From: an uncultured Candidatus Saccharibacteria bacterium
Lineage (GTDB): Bacteria > Patescibacteriota > Saccharimonadia > Saccharimonadales > Saccharimonadaceae
Reading direction: 5' to 3'
Assembly (NCBI GenBank): GCA_947303945.1
Contig: CAMYZS010000009.1
Span: 1-59,030 of the forward strand
DNA length: 59,030 bases
The stretch's first letter is position 1. Each line of letters opens with the position of its first letter. Below, in pieces: positions 8,984 through 16,388 of the stretch. A program made the position numbers and the translations under genes. Below the pieces are notes generated by a model, which searched no databases, was not told the DNA's origin, and was given only the letters and a program-made list of their open reading frames with translations.

Positions 8984-9184
8984 TTATTTACTAAAGTCCT
9001 CCTCGATAACTTTTATCTCATTCTTCATCTCAGCCAAATCCTTCTCGATTTCTTTAGCTAAATCCACTAATACACGATATTTTTTGCTCGCCTCATCGAT
9101 TTTAAAATCATCAGAATAAAACCAATCCACCCCGTCTTTTAAATCCGCGATCTTATCACTCACATTCTTCTTTGTCTTAGTCAT
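8984..9184 (-). CDS. xseB: Exodeoxyribonuclease VII small subunit
   Basis: A 66-aa helical protein with the family layout: two amphipathic helices joined by a short turn, KKYRVLVDLAKEIEKDLAEM in the second. Exonuclease VII degrades single-stranded DNA from both ends. XseB forms a multimeric arm around XseA. The start overlaps the xseA stop by ATGA, the standard coupled pair. Confidence 0.85.
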   Translation of the reverse strand: MTKTKKNVSDKIADLKDGVDWFYSDDFKIDEASKKYRVLVDLAKEIEKDLAEMKNEIKVIEEDFSK

Positions 9185-10275
9185 TTCCGCTCCTTTACTG
9201 CTATTATTCTTGCTTTTATATTTCGGTTTGCCGTTGTGATATCGACAACATTATCTACCGTAATGTCACCTTTTATTAATGCATAACCTTGCCTCAGAAT
9301 ATTTTCTGGATTTAATTGCTCTAAAATACACTTCTGCGCCAAAATATCATTCTCTATTAATGTAACTTTCGCAATAATATCACCACCAACCCGTTCGATA
9401 CTGCTCTTAATCTCAAGAAAAAGCCTATCTACCTCTGCATTAAATAAATTATTTATTCGACTCATATCACCCCAAATCGCCGCCATCACCTCTTTTTTAT
9501 CGCGCGAAAGCATCTGTGCAGCATTCGATGGAGTCGAAGCTACTACGTCGGCCACTAAGTCGCACAAGCTCTCGTCCACTTCATGCCCAATCCCTGTAAT
9601 TACGGGTAACTTTGAGGCCGCAATTGCACGCACTAGCGCCTCATCATTAAAGACCGCCAAATCGTCCGCCGACCCGCCACCCCGAATCAGTGCAATCACC
9701 TGCACTTCATTTCGCTCATTGAAATAATTTAAGGCTCTAATTATTTGATCAGCGGCCGCCATGCCTTGTACCTGCGTGTGCGCCACTAATACCTCTAGAC
9801 CGCCCCATCTCTCATTTAGAATCTTGCAAAAATCAGCATATCCAGCCGCCTGTGTACTCGATATTACGCCTATTTTGACGATATTATCTGGTAATGGGCG
9901 CTTTTTCTCTGGAGCGAATAACCCCTCAGCTTTCAATTTCTTTTTTAACAGCTCGAAGCTCTTCTTTAAATCACCCTCGCCTACTGGCATTACGGCCTGA
10001 ACCGTCAAGGAGAATTTTCCCCAATTTGTCAATTTTGGCACCGCGCGTACTCGCACTTTCATTCCATCCTCGAGCGGAAATCGCAAAGCAAACTTCATCA
10101 TAAAACAACCTATACTTGATTGATCATCTTTTAAATCAAAAAATACAAACTTGCCCTGATTGACCTTAAAGCTCGCCACTTCACCTTCTACTACAACACC
10201 AGAAAAAGCGGTCTCCATTATCTGATTGCAGACCGCTTGAAAATCCGAGACACTATAAACTTGTGCCAGTTCCAT
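9181..10275 (-). CDS. xseA: Exodeoxyribonuclease VII large subunit
   Basis: The 364-aa catalytic subunit of exonuclease VII. The N-terminal OB fold (residues 1-100) has YSVSDFQAVCNQI and GEVASFKVNQGKFVFFDLKD. The catalytic domain has GVISSTQAAGYADF, RGGGSADDLAVFND and GIGHEVDESLCDLVADV followed by STPSNAAQ, all diagnostic. It is somewhat shorter than the roughly 450-aa E. coli enzyme, mainly in the coiled-coil region. It follows the UPF0104 gene by 2 nt in one operon with xseB. Confidence 0.95.
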   Translation of the reverse strand: MELAQVYSVSDFQAVCNQIMETAFSGVVVEGEVASFKVNQGKFVFFDLKDDQSSIGCFMMKFALRFPLEDGMKVRVRAVPKLTNWGKFSLTVQAVMPVGEGDLKKSFELLKKKLKAEGLFAPEKKRPLPDNIVKIGVISSTQAAGYADFCKILNERWGGLEVLVAHTQVQGMAAADQIIRALNYFNERNEVQVIALIRGGGSADDLAVFNDEALVRAIAASKLPVITGIGHEVDESLCDLVADVVASTPSNAAQMLSRDKKEVMAAIWGDMSRINNLFNAEVDRLFLEIKSSIERVGGDIIAKVTLIENDILAQKCILEQLNPENILRQGYALIKGDITVDNVVDITTANRNIKARIIAVKERK

Positions 10276-10277
10276 AA

Positions 10278-11357
10278 TTATTCTTGTGGCGCCTTAAATT
10301 TATCTGGACGCTTCATTAGCGCATGCTGGTAAAAGCCATAACCACTCACTATCGTGCCAATCAATACAAATACGCGCGTCACAATCACCGTGATAGTCGC
10401 TACTTGCAAATCTACACCCGTCGCCACTAATACCGCCACGAACGCCCCCTCATAACCACCCATACCACCAGGCGTCACCATTACCGTGCCAACGACGCTT
10501 CCTACACCCTCCGCAATCATTATTTGTGGCAATATCTCTGGATGCCCCAACGCACAGGCTACTACCCAATATGTCGCCAATTCCAAGAATGAATAGAATA
10601 AACCCCAAATCATCGGTTTACCCAGCATACGGCGATTCTTTTTTAGACTCAAATAATCCTCACGCAAATCCGCAAAGAACTTCGTTACTGCCTCTTCTTT
10701 GAGGAACTTACGCTTTTTACCTCGCGTAATCTTACGTACGACCCTATTAATGAACTTCGACGACGTATTCGCTAACCAATCAATATTCTTCTGCTTCCGC
10801 ACAATCAGCCACGCAACAATAATCAGACCAATAATCCCCAAAGAAATCAACGCCGACAATATCACCGCCCACATGCCGCCTGGAACTACACAGCCAGCAA
10901 TCAAAACCACAATAATCGCCGCCACCGTCTGTAGCGCATTGCCAATTGCACAAATTCCATAGCGCAAAATATGAATAAAGCTAATTTGCCCCGCAGAAAT
11001 GTTAAATTCTTTTAGGCGCCATATTAGATAGGCTAAACCACTCGTACCACCTGACGGCAAAGCATGATTCACAAAGTTAATTTCTAAAGAAATCCGCGTA
11101 AGCTTGGCTTGCGTAATCTTGAAGCTTTTGCGTTGGCGCAAAAATGCAAAATAAATCTGCCCCGCCGCATAATACATCAGAATCTGCTCTGGAATAATCA
11201 ATAACAACACCCAAACATTGATGCTTTTCAGTGAATACCAAGTCGCATCAATCATCGTCATTGTTTGCCCATTAAAAACTATTTCTTCGCTAAACGCATT
11301 ATAAGCAATAAATGCCACCAAAATCAGCGTAACTACACTTAGGATTTTCTTAAACAT
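10278..11357 (-). CDS. UPF0104 / lysylphosphatidylglycerol synthase TM-region family membrane protein
   Basis: A polytopic membrane protein of 359 aa with about eight hydrophobic helices. Family features include LEINFVNHALPSGGTSGLAYLIWRL (quoted in part: NHALPSGGTSG), a central basic cytoplasmic loop (RKITRGKKRKF) and the C-terminal glycine segment VTPGGMGGYEGAF. Related proteins form the flippase half of MprF or glycolipid-associated transporters. The precise substrate cannot be read from the sequence. The gene starts 19 bp from a divergent methyltransferase gene and has its own extended -10 box; xseA and xseB follow. Confidence 0.88.
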   Translation of the reverse strand: MFKKILSVVTLILVAFIAYNAFSEEIVFNGQTMTMIDATWYSLKSINVWVLLLIIPEQILMYYAAGQIYFAFLRQRKSFKITQAKLTRISLEINFVNHALPSGGTSGLAYLIWRLKEFNISAGQISFIHILRYGICAIGNALQTVAAIIVVLIAGCVVPGGMWAVILSALISLGIIGLIIVAWLIVRKQKNIDWLANTSSKFINRVVRKITRGKKRKFLKEEAVTKFFADLREDYLSLKKNRRMLGKPMIWGLFYSFLELATYWVVACALGHPEILPQIMIAEGVGSVVGTVMVTPGGMGGYEGAFVAVLVATGVDLQVATITVIVTRVFVLIGTIVSGYGFYQHALMKRPDKFKAPQE

Positions 11358-11376
11358 ATGCTACAATATTAGCACA
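11358..11376. promoter_or_regulatory. Two overlapping divergent extended -10 promoters in a 19-bp gap
   Basis: Plus strand: TGC TACAAT at 11359-11367, predicted start near 11374, ATG at 11377. Minus strand: TGC TAATAT at 11374-11366, predicted start near 11359, ATG at 11357. The two -10 boxes share 11366-11367, so polymerase can occupy only one at a time, and both mRNAs would carry leaders of only 2-3 nt. Confidence 0.75.
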
Positions 11377-12510
11377 ATGACTTTCCTTTTGGTACTAGGT
11401 CGCGAACCAAAGATTTCCCTCGCCGAGCTCGAGGCTGTTTTTTCAAGTAACAAAGTTAAACAGCTCTCACCACAGCTCGCCCTAGTTACCGCACATTCTA
11501 TCCCACTCGAACGCCTTGGTGGCACTATTAAGGCCGCTCAACTGATCGACGAGCCAATTCAAGATTATCTATCCAACCTTCCTGCCGGTAAAATCACCCT
11601 TGGTATCTCTGATTATTCCGAACATGCCAACCCGCGCAAAACTTGGGAGCTCGCCCTCAAGTACAAGAACATGCTCAAACGCCACGGTCGCAACGTTCGC
11701 CTTGTCCCAAACGGCAAATCATCCGTCCTTACCTCCGCCGCCTCACATCATAATCAACTTGGCGAGAAGACTAATCATATCGAAATCGTCAAATTTAGCA
11801 AATACACCGGCATCTCCATCGGCACCCAAAACATCACCGCCTACGCCAAACGCGACCAAGCCCGCCCCGCTCGCGATGCCTTCGTTGGTATGCTCCCCCC
11901 AAAACTCGCCCAGATTCTGCTCAATCTCGCCACTGCCGGCGCCCAGACCGGCACCGTACTCGATCCCTTCTGTGGTACCGGCGTCATTCTTCAAGAGTCA
12001 GTCCTGATGGGCTACTCCGCCTACGGCACTGATTTATCCGAAAAAATGATCAACTACAGCCAAAAAAATCTCGATTGGATTACTGGTCGTACGCCACGTC
12101 TTCAGAAAACAGACGCGCCCAAACTCTTCCTCGAGGTCGGCGATGCTACTAACCATCAATGGAAAGCTACAAAACCAGACTTTATCGCCTCTGAAACATA
12201 TCTCGGCCATCCACTCTCTGCTCCACCCGCCGAAATCAAACTCAAACAGTTCCAACAAGACGCCAAGATACTCTTAACTGGCTTTCTAAAAAACCTCGCC
12301 AATCAAATTTCATCTGGCGCTCAATTAGCACTCGCTACTCCTGCCTGGAAACGACCCGACGGTAGCTATTCAGGGGTGAATATCCTTGACGAAGTCGACA
12401 AGCTGGGGTATAATACCGTAAAGTATCGTTATGCGTCTTACGATGACCTCCTATATTACCGAGAGGACCAAATCGTTGCGCGTCAAATAATAGTATTAAG
12501 GAAAAAGTAG
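11377..12510 (+). CDS. TRM11-like (UPF0020) RNA/DNA methyltransferase
   Basis: A 377-aa Rossmann methyltransferase related to the TRM11/TrmG10 tRNA guanosine methylases. A THUMP-like N-terminal region (about 1-165) precedes SAM motif I LDPFCGTG (D196) and the acidic motif II YGTDLSEKM. The catalytic motif that is usually DPPYG reads FIASETYLGHPL here, so the NPPY/DPPY proline-tyrosine core is altered while a following YLG remains. The target base is uncertain. The gene has a near-leaderless promoter and reaches rpmA with 1 nt between them, so it may be co-transcribed with L27. Confidence 0.85.
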   Translation: MTFLLVLGREPKISLAELEAVFSSNKVKQLSPQLALVTAHSIPLERLGGTIKAAQLIDEPIQDYLSNLPAGKITLGISDYSEHANPRKTWELALKYKNMLKRHGRNVRLVPNGKSSVLTSAASHHNQLGEKTNHIEIVKFSKYTGISIGTQNITAYAKRDQARPARDAFVGMLPPKLAQILLNLATAGAQTGTVLDPFCGTGVILQESVLMGYSAYGTDLSEKMINYSQKNLDWITGRTPRLQKTDAPKLFLEVGDATNHQWKATKPDFIASETYLGHPLSAPPAEIKLKQFQQDAKILLTGFLKNLANQISSGAQLALATPAWKRPDGSYSGVNILDEVDKLGYNTVKYRYASYDDLLYYREDQIVARQIIVLRKK

Positions 12511-12511
12511 T

Positions 12512-12790
12512 ATGTCACATGTCAAAGCTGGCGGTACCAGCAAAAACCTACACAACAATGCCGGCCAACGACTTGGCGTCAAGCGTTTCGGTGGCCAACA
12601 GGTCAAGACTGGCGAAGTTCTCGTCCGTCAAACTGGCGCTACGAAGATTGCCGGTCCTGGCACCTTCATGAGCCGCAATTTCACCATCCATGCAGCCATT
12701 GATGGCAAAGTTGTTTTTGTGAAGACCAAGAAAAATCACTTCTCTGGCAAAAGCGTTCCGCGCACTCGCGTCGAAGTTCACGCCGCTTAA
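12512..12790 (+). CDS. rpmA: Ribosomal protein L27
   Basis: A 92-aa protein with the L27 signature HVKAGGTSKN, GQRLGVKRFGGQ and VLVRQTGATKIAGPG. L27 sits at the peptidyl-transferase centre of the 50S subunit. The N-terminus begins MSHVKAGG, close to the usual MAHKKAGG, with no cleavable leader of the Firmicutes type. It is preceded by AAGGA in the upstream gene's end. Unlike most bacteria, rpmA is not next to rplU here: rplU lies about 8 kb away on the other strand. Confidence 0.97.
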   Translation: MSHVKAGGTSKNLHNNAGQRLGVKRFGGQQVKTGEVLVRQTGATKIAGPGTFMSRNFTIHAAIDGKVVFVKTKKNHFSGKSVPRTRVEVHAA

Positions 12791-12806
12791 TATAGCAATT
12801 ATCAAA

Positions 12807-12835
12807 AATATCTCCGAGTAAGTCGGGGATATTTT
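12807..12835. terminator. Bidirectional terminator between rpmA and holA
   Basis: Stem AATATCTCCGA / TCGGGGATATT with T-rich tracts on both sides; serves the convergent rpmA (plus) and holA (minus) genes. Confidence 0.85.
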
Positions 12836-13450
12836 TTATTTTAACTGACCAATTTCTAGTAGCGCAATTTTCACAATATTCCAACCATCAACATCTGCAC
12901 TTTTCATATCAATATCCGCCTTCGCAAGGATTTTAATCGCGCGTATCGCTTTCGAATTACGCACCTCTAATCGCTTGCATGCCTGAGAAATAATCGCCCC
13001 CATCATCAAATACGGATCATCTGTCTGTTGGACTCGCTCACACATTTTCACCGCTTCTACGCCTCTACCCGCAAAAGCCTCATCAGCAATTTTAAAGGCC
13101 AAAAAACGATCAACCTTTTCCTCTTGAGTAAACTCTTTTATCTCTATTTCTTTAACTTTGCTGGCTGCTTTATATACCACAGAACGCTTATCTAATGCCG
13201 ACAGCCAAATCACCATATTATGCGTAGTTTTGAGATAATTTGGGAACGATTCCCAACATTCTTTATTCTCATTAAGACCCTTCAATAAAATATTTCGCGT
13301 CTCTCCAAATAAAGAAGTGCCTTTAAAAATGGTTTCCATATCCGCGCGCGAGATATTGTCTGCCTCAATTACCTCGTAATTTCCCCCCAATACTTTTTCG
13401 ACTGCCTGTTGTGTCTTTTGACGATCGGTACCATAAAAAATCTTTATCAT
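12836..13450 (-). CDS. holA: DNA polymerase III delta subunit-like protein
   Basis: A short HolA-like protein of 204 aa; typical delta subunits have about 330 aa. Delta opens the beta clamp within the clamp-loader complex. Seen features are the N-terminal FYGTDRQKTQQAVEKVL, a strand VIWLSALDKRS resembling the delta pattern after domain 1, and the helical C-terminal region with ACKRLEVRN and IKILAKADIDMKS, like the family pattern LAxxDxxxKSG. Domains are shortened, and identification rests on overall pattern and context. It overlaps mutM by ATGA. Confidence 0.7.
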   Translation of the reverse strand: MIKIFYGTDRQKTQQAVEKVLGGNYEVIEADNISRADMETIFKGTSLFGETRNILLKGLNENKECWESFPNYLKTTHNMVIWLSALDKRSVVYKAASKVKEIEIKEFTQEEKVDRFLAFKIADEAFAGRGVEAVKMCERVQQTDDPYLMMGAIISQACKRLEVRNSKAIRAIKILAKADIDMKSADVDGWNIVKIALLEIGQLK

Positions 13451-14295
13451 TTTTGGCAGCCTTTACAATAATGCGTCCCCCTCCCCGCCGTTCTCGTCTT
13501 CTCAATTAAACCACCACAACGTTTACATTCTAGACCTTCACGTCGAAATACTTGTGCAAACTTTTCGAGATAACTACCCTTAGTACCGTCCGCCCGTACA
13601 TAATCCTTCATGGTCGAACCGCCGCTGTCTATCGCCGCCTGCATTACTTTGCACAACCCCTCTAGCAGCAAATTCGCTTCTTCCCGATCTAAGCTGCCAC
13701 ATTTCCGCCAAGGCAAAACCAGCGCATAAAAACAGCCCTCATCCGCATAGATATTACCAACTCCCGCCACATTGCTTTGATCGAGTAACACTGCCTTAAC
13801 TGGTGCCGCCTTATGGCGTTGTAGCATTTTCCAAAAATCATCTGGCTTTATATCCCACGGTTCAGGTGCAAGCTTCTTCAAAAACTTGTCTTCCTGCAGC
13901 CCTAATTCGCCCATAACCGCTACAAAGCCAAACTTCCGCTGATCATTAAAGTATAAATGACTACCATCGTTAAAATCAAAATATACTCGCGTATGTCGCC
14001 CCGGCATCTTTTCCGTAAAACCGCCGTCCGGATGACCGGCAGCAAACTTTTCTTTCCCCTCATATATCATCTGCCCAGTCATGCGCAGATGAATCATCAG
14101 CCACATATTATTTGATAAATTAATCAATAATGCCTTACCGCGGCGCTCGACCTTTTCAATGTCTTGCCCAATAACCAACTTACTATCCCCCCGAAAGCTT
14201 TTTTCACTCAAAATGGTCACATTTTTTATGCGTTTATGCAAAATAAATTTATCAAGCCCACGTCGAATTGTTTCAACTTCAGGTAATTCTGGCAT
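13447..14295 (-). CDS. mutM: Formamidopyrimidine-DNA glycosylase
   Basis: A bifunctional glycosylase/AP lyase removing 8-oxoguanine and formamidopyrimidines. After Met1 removal the catalytic P2 and E3 head MPELPEVETIRRGL; K54 lies in ERRGKALL. The H2TH region is followed by YVRADGTKGSYL. The C-terminal zinc finger uses four cysteines (CKRC...HYCKGC). At 282 aa it is full length. The start is unambiguous because Pro2 is catalytic, and TATAAT ends 7 nt upstream, so the mRNA is probably leaderless. Confidence 0.97.
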   Translation of the reverse strand: MPELPEVETIRRGLDKFILHKRIKNVTILSEKSFRGDSKLVIGQDIEKVERRGKALLINLSNNMWLMIHLRMTGQMIYEGKEKFAAGHPDGGFTEKMPGRHTRVYFDFNDGSHLYFNDQRKFGFVAVMGELGLQEDKFLKKLAPEPWDIKPDDFWKMLQRHKAAPVKAVLLDQSNVAGVGNIYADEGCFYALVLPWRKCGSLDREEANLLLEGLCKVMQAAIDSGGSTMKDYVRADGTKGSYLEKFAQVFRREGLECKRCGGLIEKTRTAGRGTHYCKGCQK

Positions 14296-14302
14296 ACTTT
14301 AT

Positions 14303-14311
14303 ATTATACCA
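14303..14311 (-). promoter_or_regulatory. Extended -10 promoter of mutM, leaderless
   Basis: Minus-strand TGG TATAAT; 7 nt (ATAAAGT) separate it from the mutM ATG. It lies inside the gap and 3-prime end of the CPBP protease gene. Confidence 0.75.
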
Positions 14312-15131
14312 AGAATGGCCACAATGTCGCGCATCCCGCCATGGCGCCCATAATTGGATTCACATATAAAAGATAGAATGCAATCCCGTTCCTAATCATG
14401 TGCATCAGGATGCCCGCATAAATGGTACCCGTCAATTCGCGCGCAATGCACATAAAGACACTCATTATGCAAACTATTACACCTACATTCCATTGCCCAT
14501 GCAAAACCCCAAATAAAACCGATACTAAAATAATTGCCGGTACAGCACTCAACTTTGTCCGTAATCTACCATAAAGAAAGCCGCGGAATATTAGCTCTTC
14601 AGTAATCGGAGCCACCACAACCAATGCAATGAAAGTAATAATACGATCCGCAGAAGTATATATCGAATTAAAACCAACATCCTGCGCCTGAGTCCAGTCC
14701 ACATCCCTTATTACAGCCTGCAAAACCATTATTACGAAAGCTCCCGCCACCGTCGAAACAATATATCCAATCGGCGACAACAGTATATCCGTCCAAGTTG
14801 GCAGCCCATTCAAACCTAAGCTATCTCGCACCACTATTACTTTAAATATTTTTCTCGAGACTAATACCGCCACAACTATTGCAACGGAATTCGATATCGC
14901 AACACAAACCGTTTGCGCTGCATTTATATTAACTTCCCAGTTAGTCACATCAATCAGCCACTGCGCGATACAAGCAACCACAAGCTGCGACATATAAAAG
15001 ATTACGCCCGTCCATACTGTTAATAATAGTGCCCAAACAACTATCGCCCACTTGCGATATGTACGGTCTTTCTTACAACGCTCTCTTACTATATTTAGCC
15101 TTTTATCTAGCCATGTTTTCTTCTTATTCAT
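14304..15131 (-). CDS. CPBP family intramembrane glutamic endopeptidase (CAAX/Abi type)
   Basis: A 275-aa multi-pass membrane protein with the family's catalytic motifs: EELIFRGFLYGRLR (motif 1), a His in LFGVLHGQWN (motif 2) and HMIRN (motif 3). In bacteria such proteases act in prenyl-peptide processing, bacteriocin self-immunity or surface-protein handling. Which one applies here is not shown. It is coupled to the upstream rseP gene (they meet at 15131), an arrangement of two membrane proteases. Confidence 0.88.
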   Translation of the reverse strand: MNKKKTWLDKRLNIVRERCKKDRTYRKWAIVVWALLLTVWTGVIFYMSQLVVACIAQWLIDVTNWEVNINAAQTVCVAISNSVAIVVAVLVSRKIFKVIVVRDSLGLNGLPTWTDILLSPIGYIVSTVAGAFVIMVLQAVIRDVDWTQAQDVGFNSIYTSADRIITFIALVVVAPITEELIFRGFLYGRLRTKLSAVPAIILVSVLFGVLHGQWNVGVIVCIMSVFMCIARELTGTIYAGILMHMIRNGIAFYLLYVNPIMGAMAGCATLWPFLV

Positions 15132-16345
15132 CAGAATAACCTCAAGATATCAATTACAGTCACAATAGCCGCCAATACCAAAATCGCCACAAAAGCCCGT
15201 CCTACAATTTTCTCTTCTTTCTCTTTTGTTAACTTTTTCTTCCTTAGTCTATAAATTGCAATCAAAAGCCATCTACCACCATCTAAGGCCGGAATCGGTA
15301 ATACATTCATGCAGGCTAGAGAAATCGAAATCAAAGCTACCAAAAATCCCAAATTATTTAATCCGCTCGCCGCAAAAGCCGGAAAGAGTACCCCAATAAT
15401 CCCAACTGGACCACTTACGGAGTCGCCAGCACTCTTAATTGCTTCTGCTCCGCTTACTCGTACCGCCTCGCTAGGATTAATTTGTTGTACGATGCCACTC
15501 AATAAGTTATACAGCAACATCCCTACCCCTTTAAATGTCTCACCCGTAATCTGCGCCGTTGTCATGAAACCAACTATCGGCGCGCTCCACGAGCTCACAT
15601 AATATGCGCTACCAGTAATACTTGCACCAAGCAAATAAGCTGCGCTAGAGTCATTTAGCTCAACTTCCGAAATCATCTCGTTTTCATTTCGTTCGAAAGT
15701 TAAGTACACCAAACCGCCAGCGTGGCGTTTATTAAAGGCTAGTAAATCTTCAGTCGTAACAATATCTATTCGCTCCGAATTCTCATCTACGGCCCTAGCA
15801 GACTTAATTATGTCACCATCCTTTAAACCAGCCGTACTCGCTGGGCTACCATCAATTACCTCGCTGATTATTACGGGTTTTTCTACAGCTATTTCCGTAT
15901 CGCTATCAATCGTAAATTGACCATCTAAGAAATGCGGCATGCCCACCCAGGCCAATATCGTGAGTAACACAAAGGCTACTAGCCAGTTCATTGCTACACC
16001 GCCAAACAAAATCTTGGTTTTACGCCAAAAGCTCGCCGCACCAAAGCTACCTTTCTCAGTATCAGCATCGCTTTCGCCTTTCATCTGGCAAAAGCCACCA
16101 ATCGGCAACCAGTTTAGCGAGATTATCGTGCCCTTCCCTGGCGCTTTCTTCCATTCACGTTTTTTCAGTCGGCGCCACTTACCGTTCACTTTTCGCCAAG
16201 CAATTATTCGTGGCGGAAAACCGATTCCAAATTCTTCAACATCAACCCCGTTGCGACGCGCCATGATAAAATGCCCAAACTCGTGCGCCGTGACGAGAAA
16301 CATCAACATTAATATTCCAATTATTATTCCTATTACCACACTCAT
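15131..16345 (-). CDS. rseP: RseP-type site-2 zinc metalloprotease (M50)
   Basis: A 404-aa membrane protease cleaving transmembrane segments, typically of anti-sigma factors or signal peptides. The zinc motif HEFGH is in the first helix (TAHEFGHFIMAR), a PDZ domain covers about residues 165-250 (VIDGSPASTAGLKDGDII), and the LDG motif is in PIPALDGGRWLL. There is no clear Shine-Dalgarno; a TATAGT-like -10 lies about 7 nt before the ATG. The CPBP protease gene follows directly. No anti-sigma/sigma pair is visible nearby. Confidence 0.93.
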   Translation of the reverse strand: MSVVIGIIIGILMLMFLVTAHEFGHFIMARRNGVDVEEFGIGFPPRIIAWRKVNGKWRRLKKREWKKAPGKGTIISLNWLPIGGFCQMKGESDADTEKGSFGAASFWRKTKILFGGVAMNWLVAFVLLTILAWVGMPHFLDGQFTIDSDTEIAVEKPVIISEVIDGSPASTAGLKDGDIIKSARAVDENSERIDIVTTEDLLAFNKRHAGGLVYLTFERNENEMISEVELNDSSAAYLLGASITGSAYYVSSWSAPIVGFMTTAQITGETFKGVGMLLYNLLSGIVQQINPSEAVRVSGAEAIKSAGDSVSGPVGIIGVLFPAFAASGLNNLGFLVALISISLACMNVLPIPALDGGRWLLIAIYRLRKKKLTKEKEEKIVGRAFVAILVLAAIVTVIDILRLF

Positions 16346-16388
16346 ACTAATAACTATAATAACACACCATGAGCTTTTTCAGACGGTA

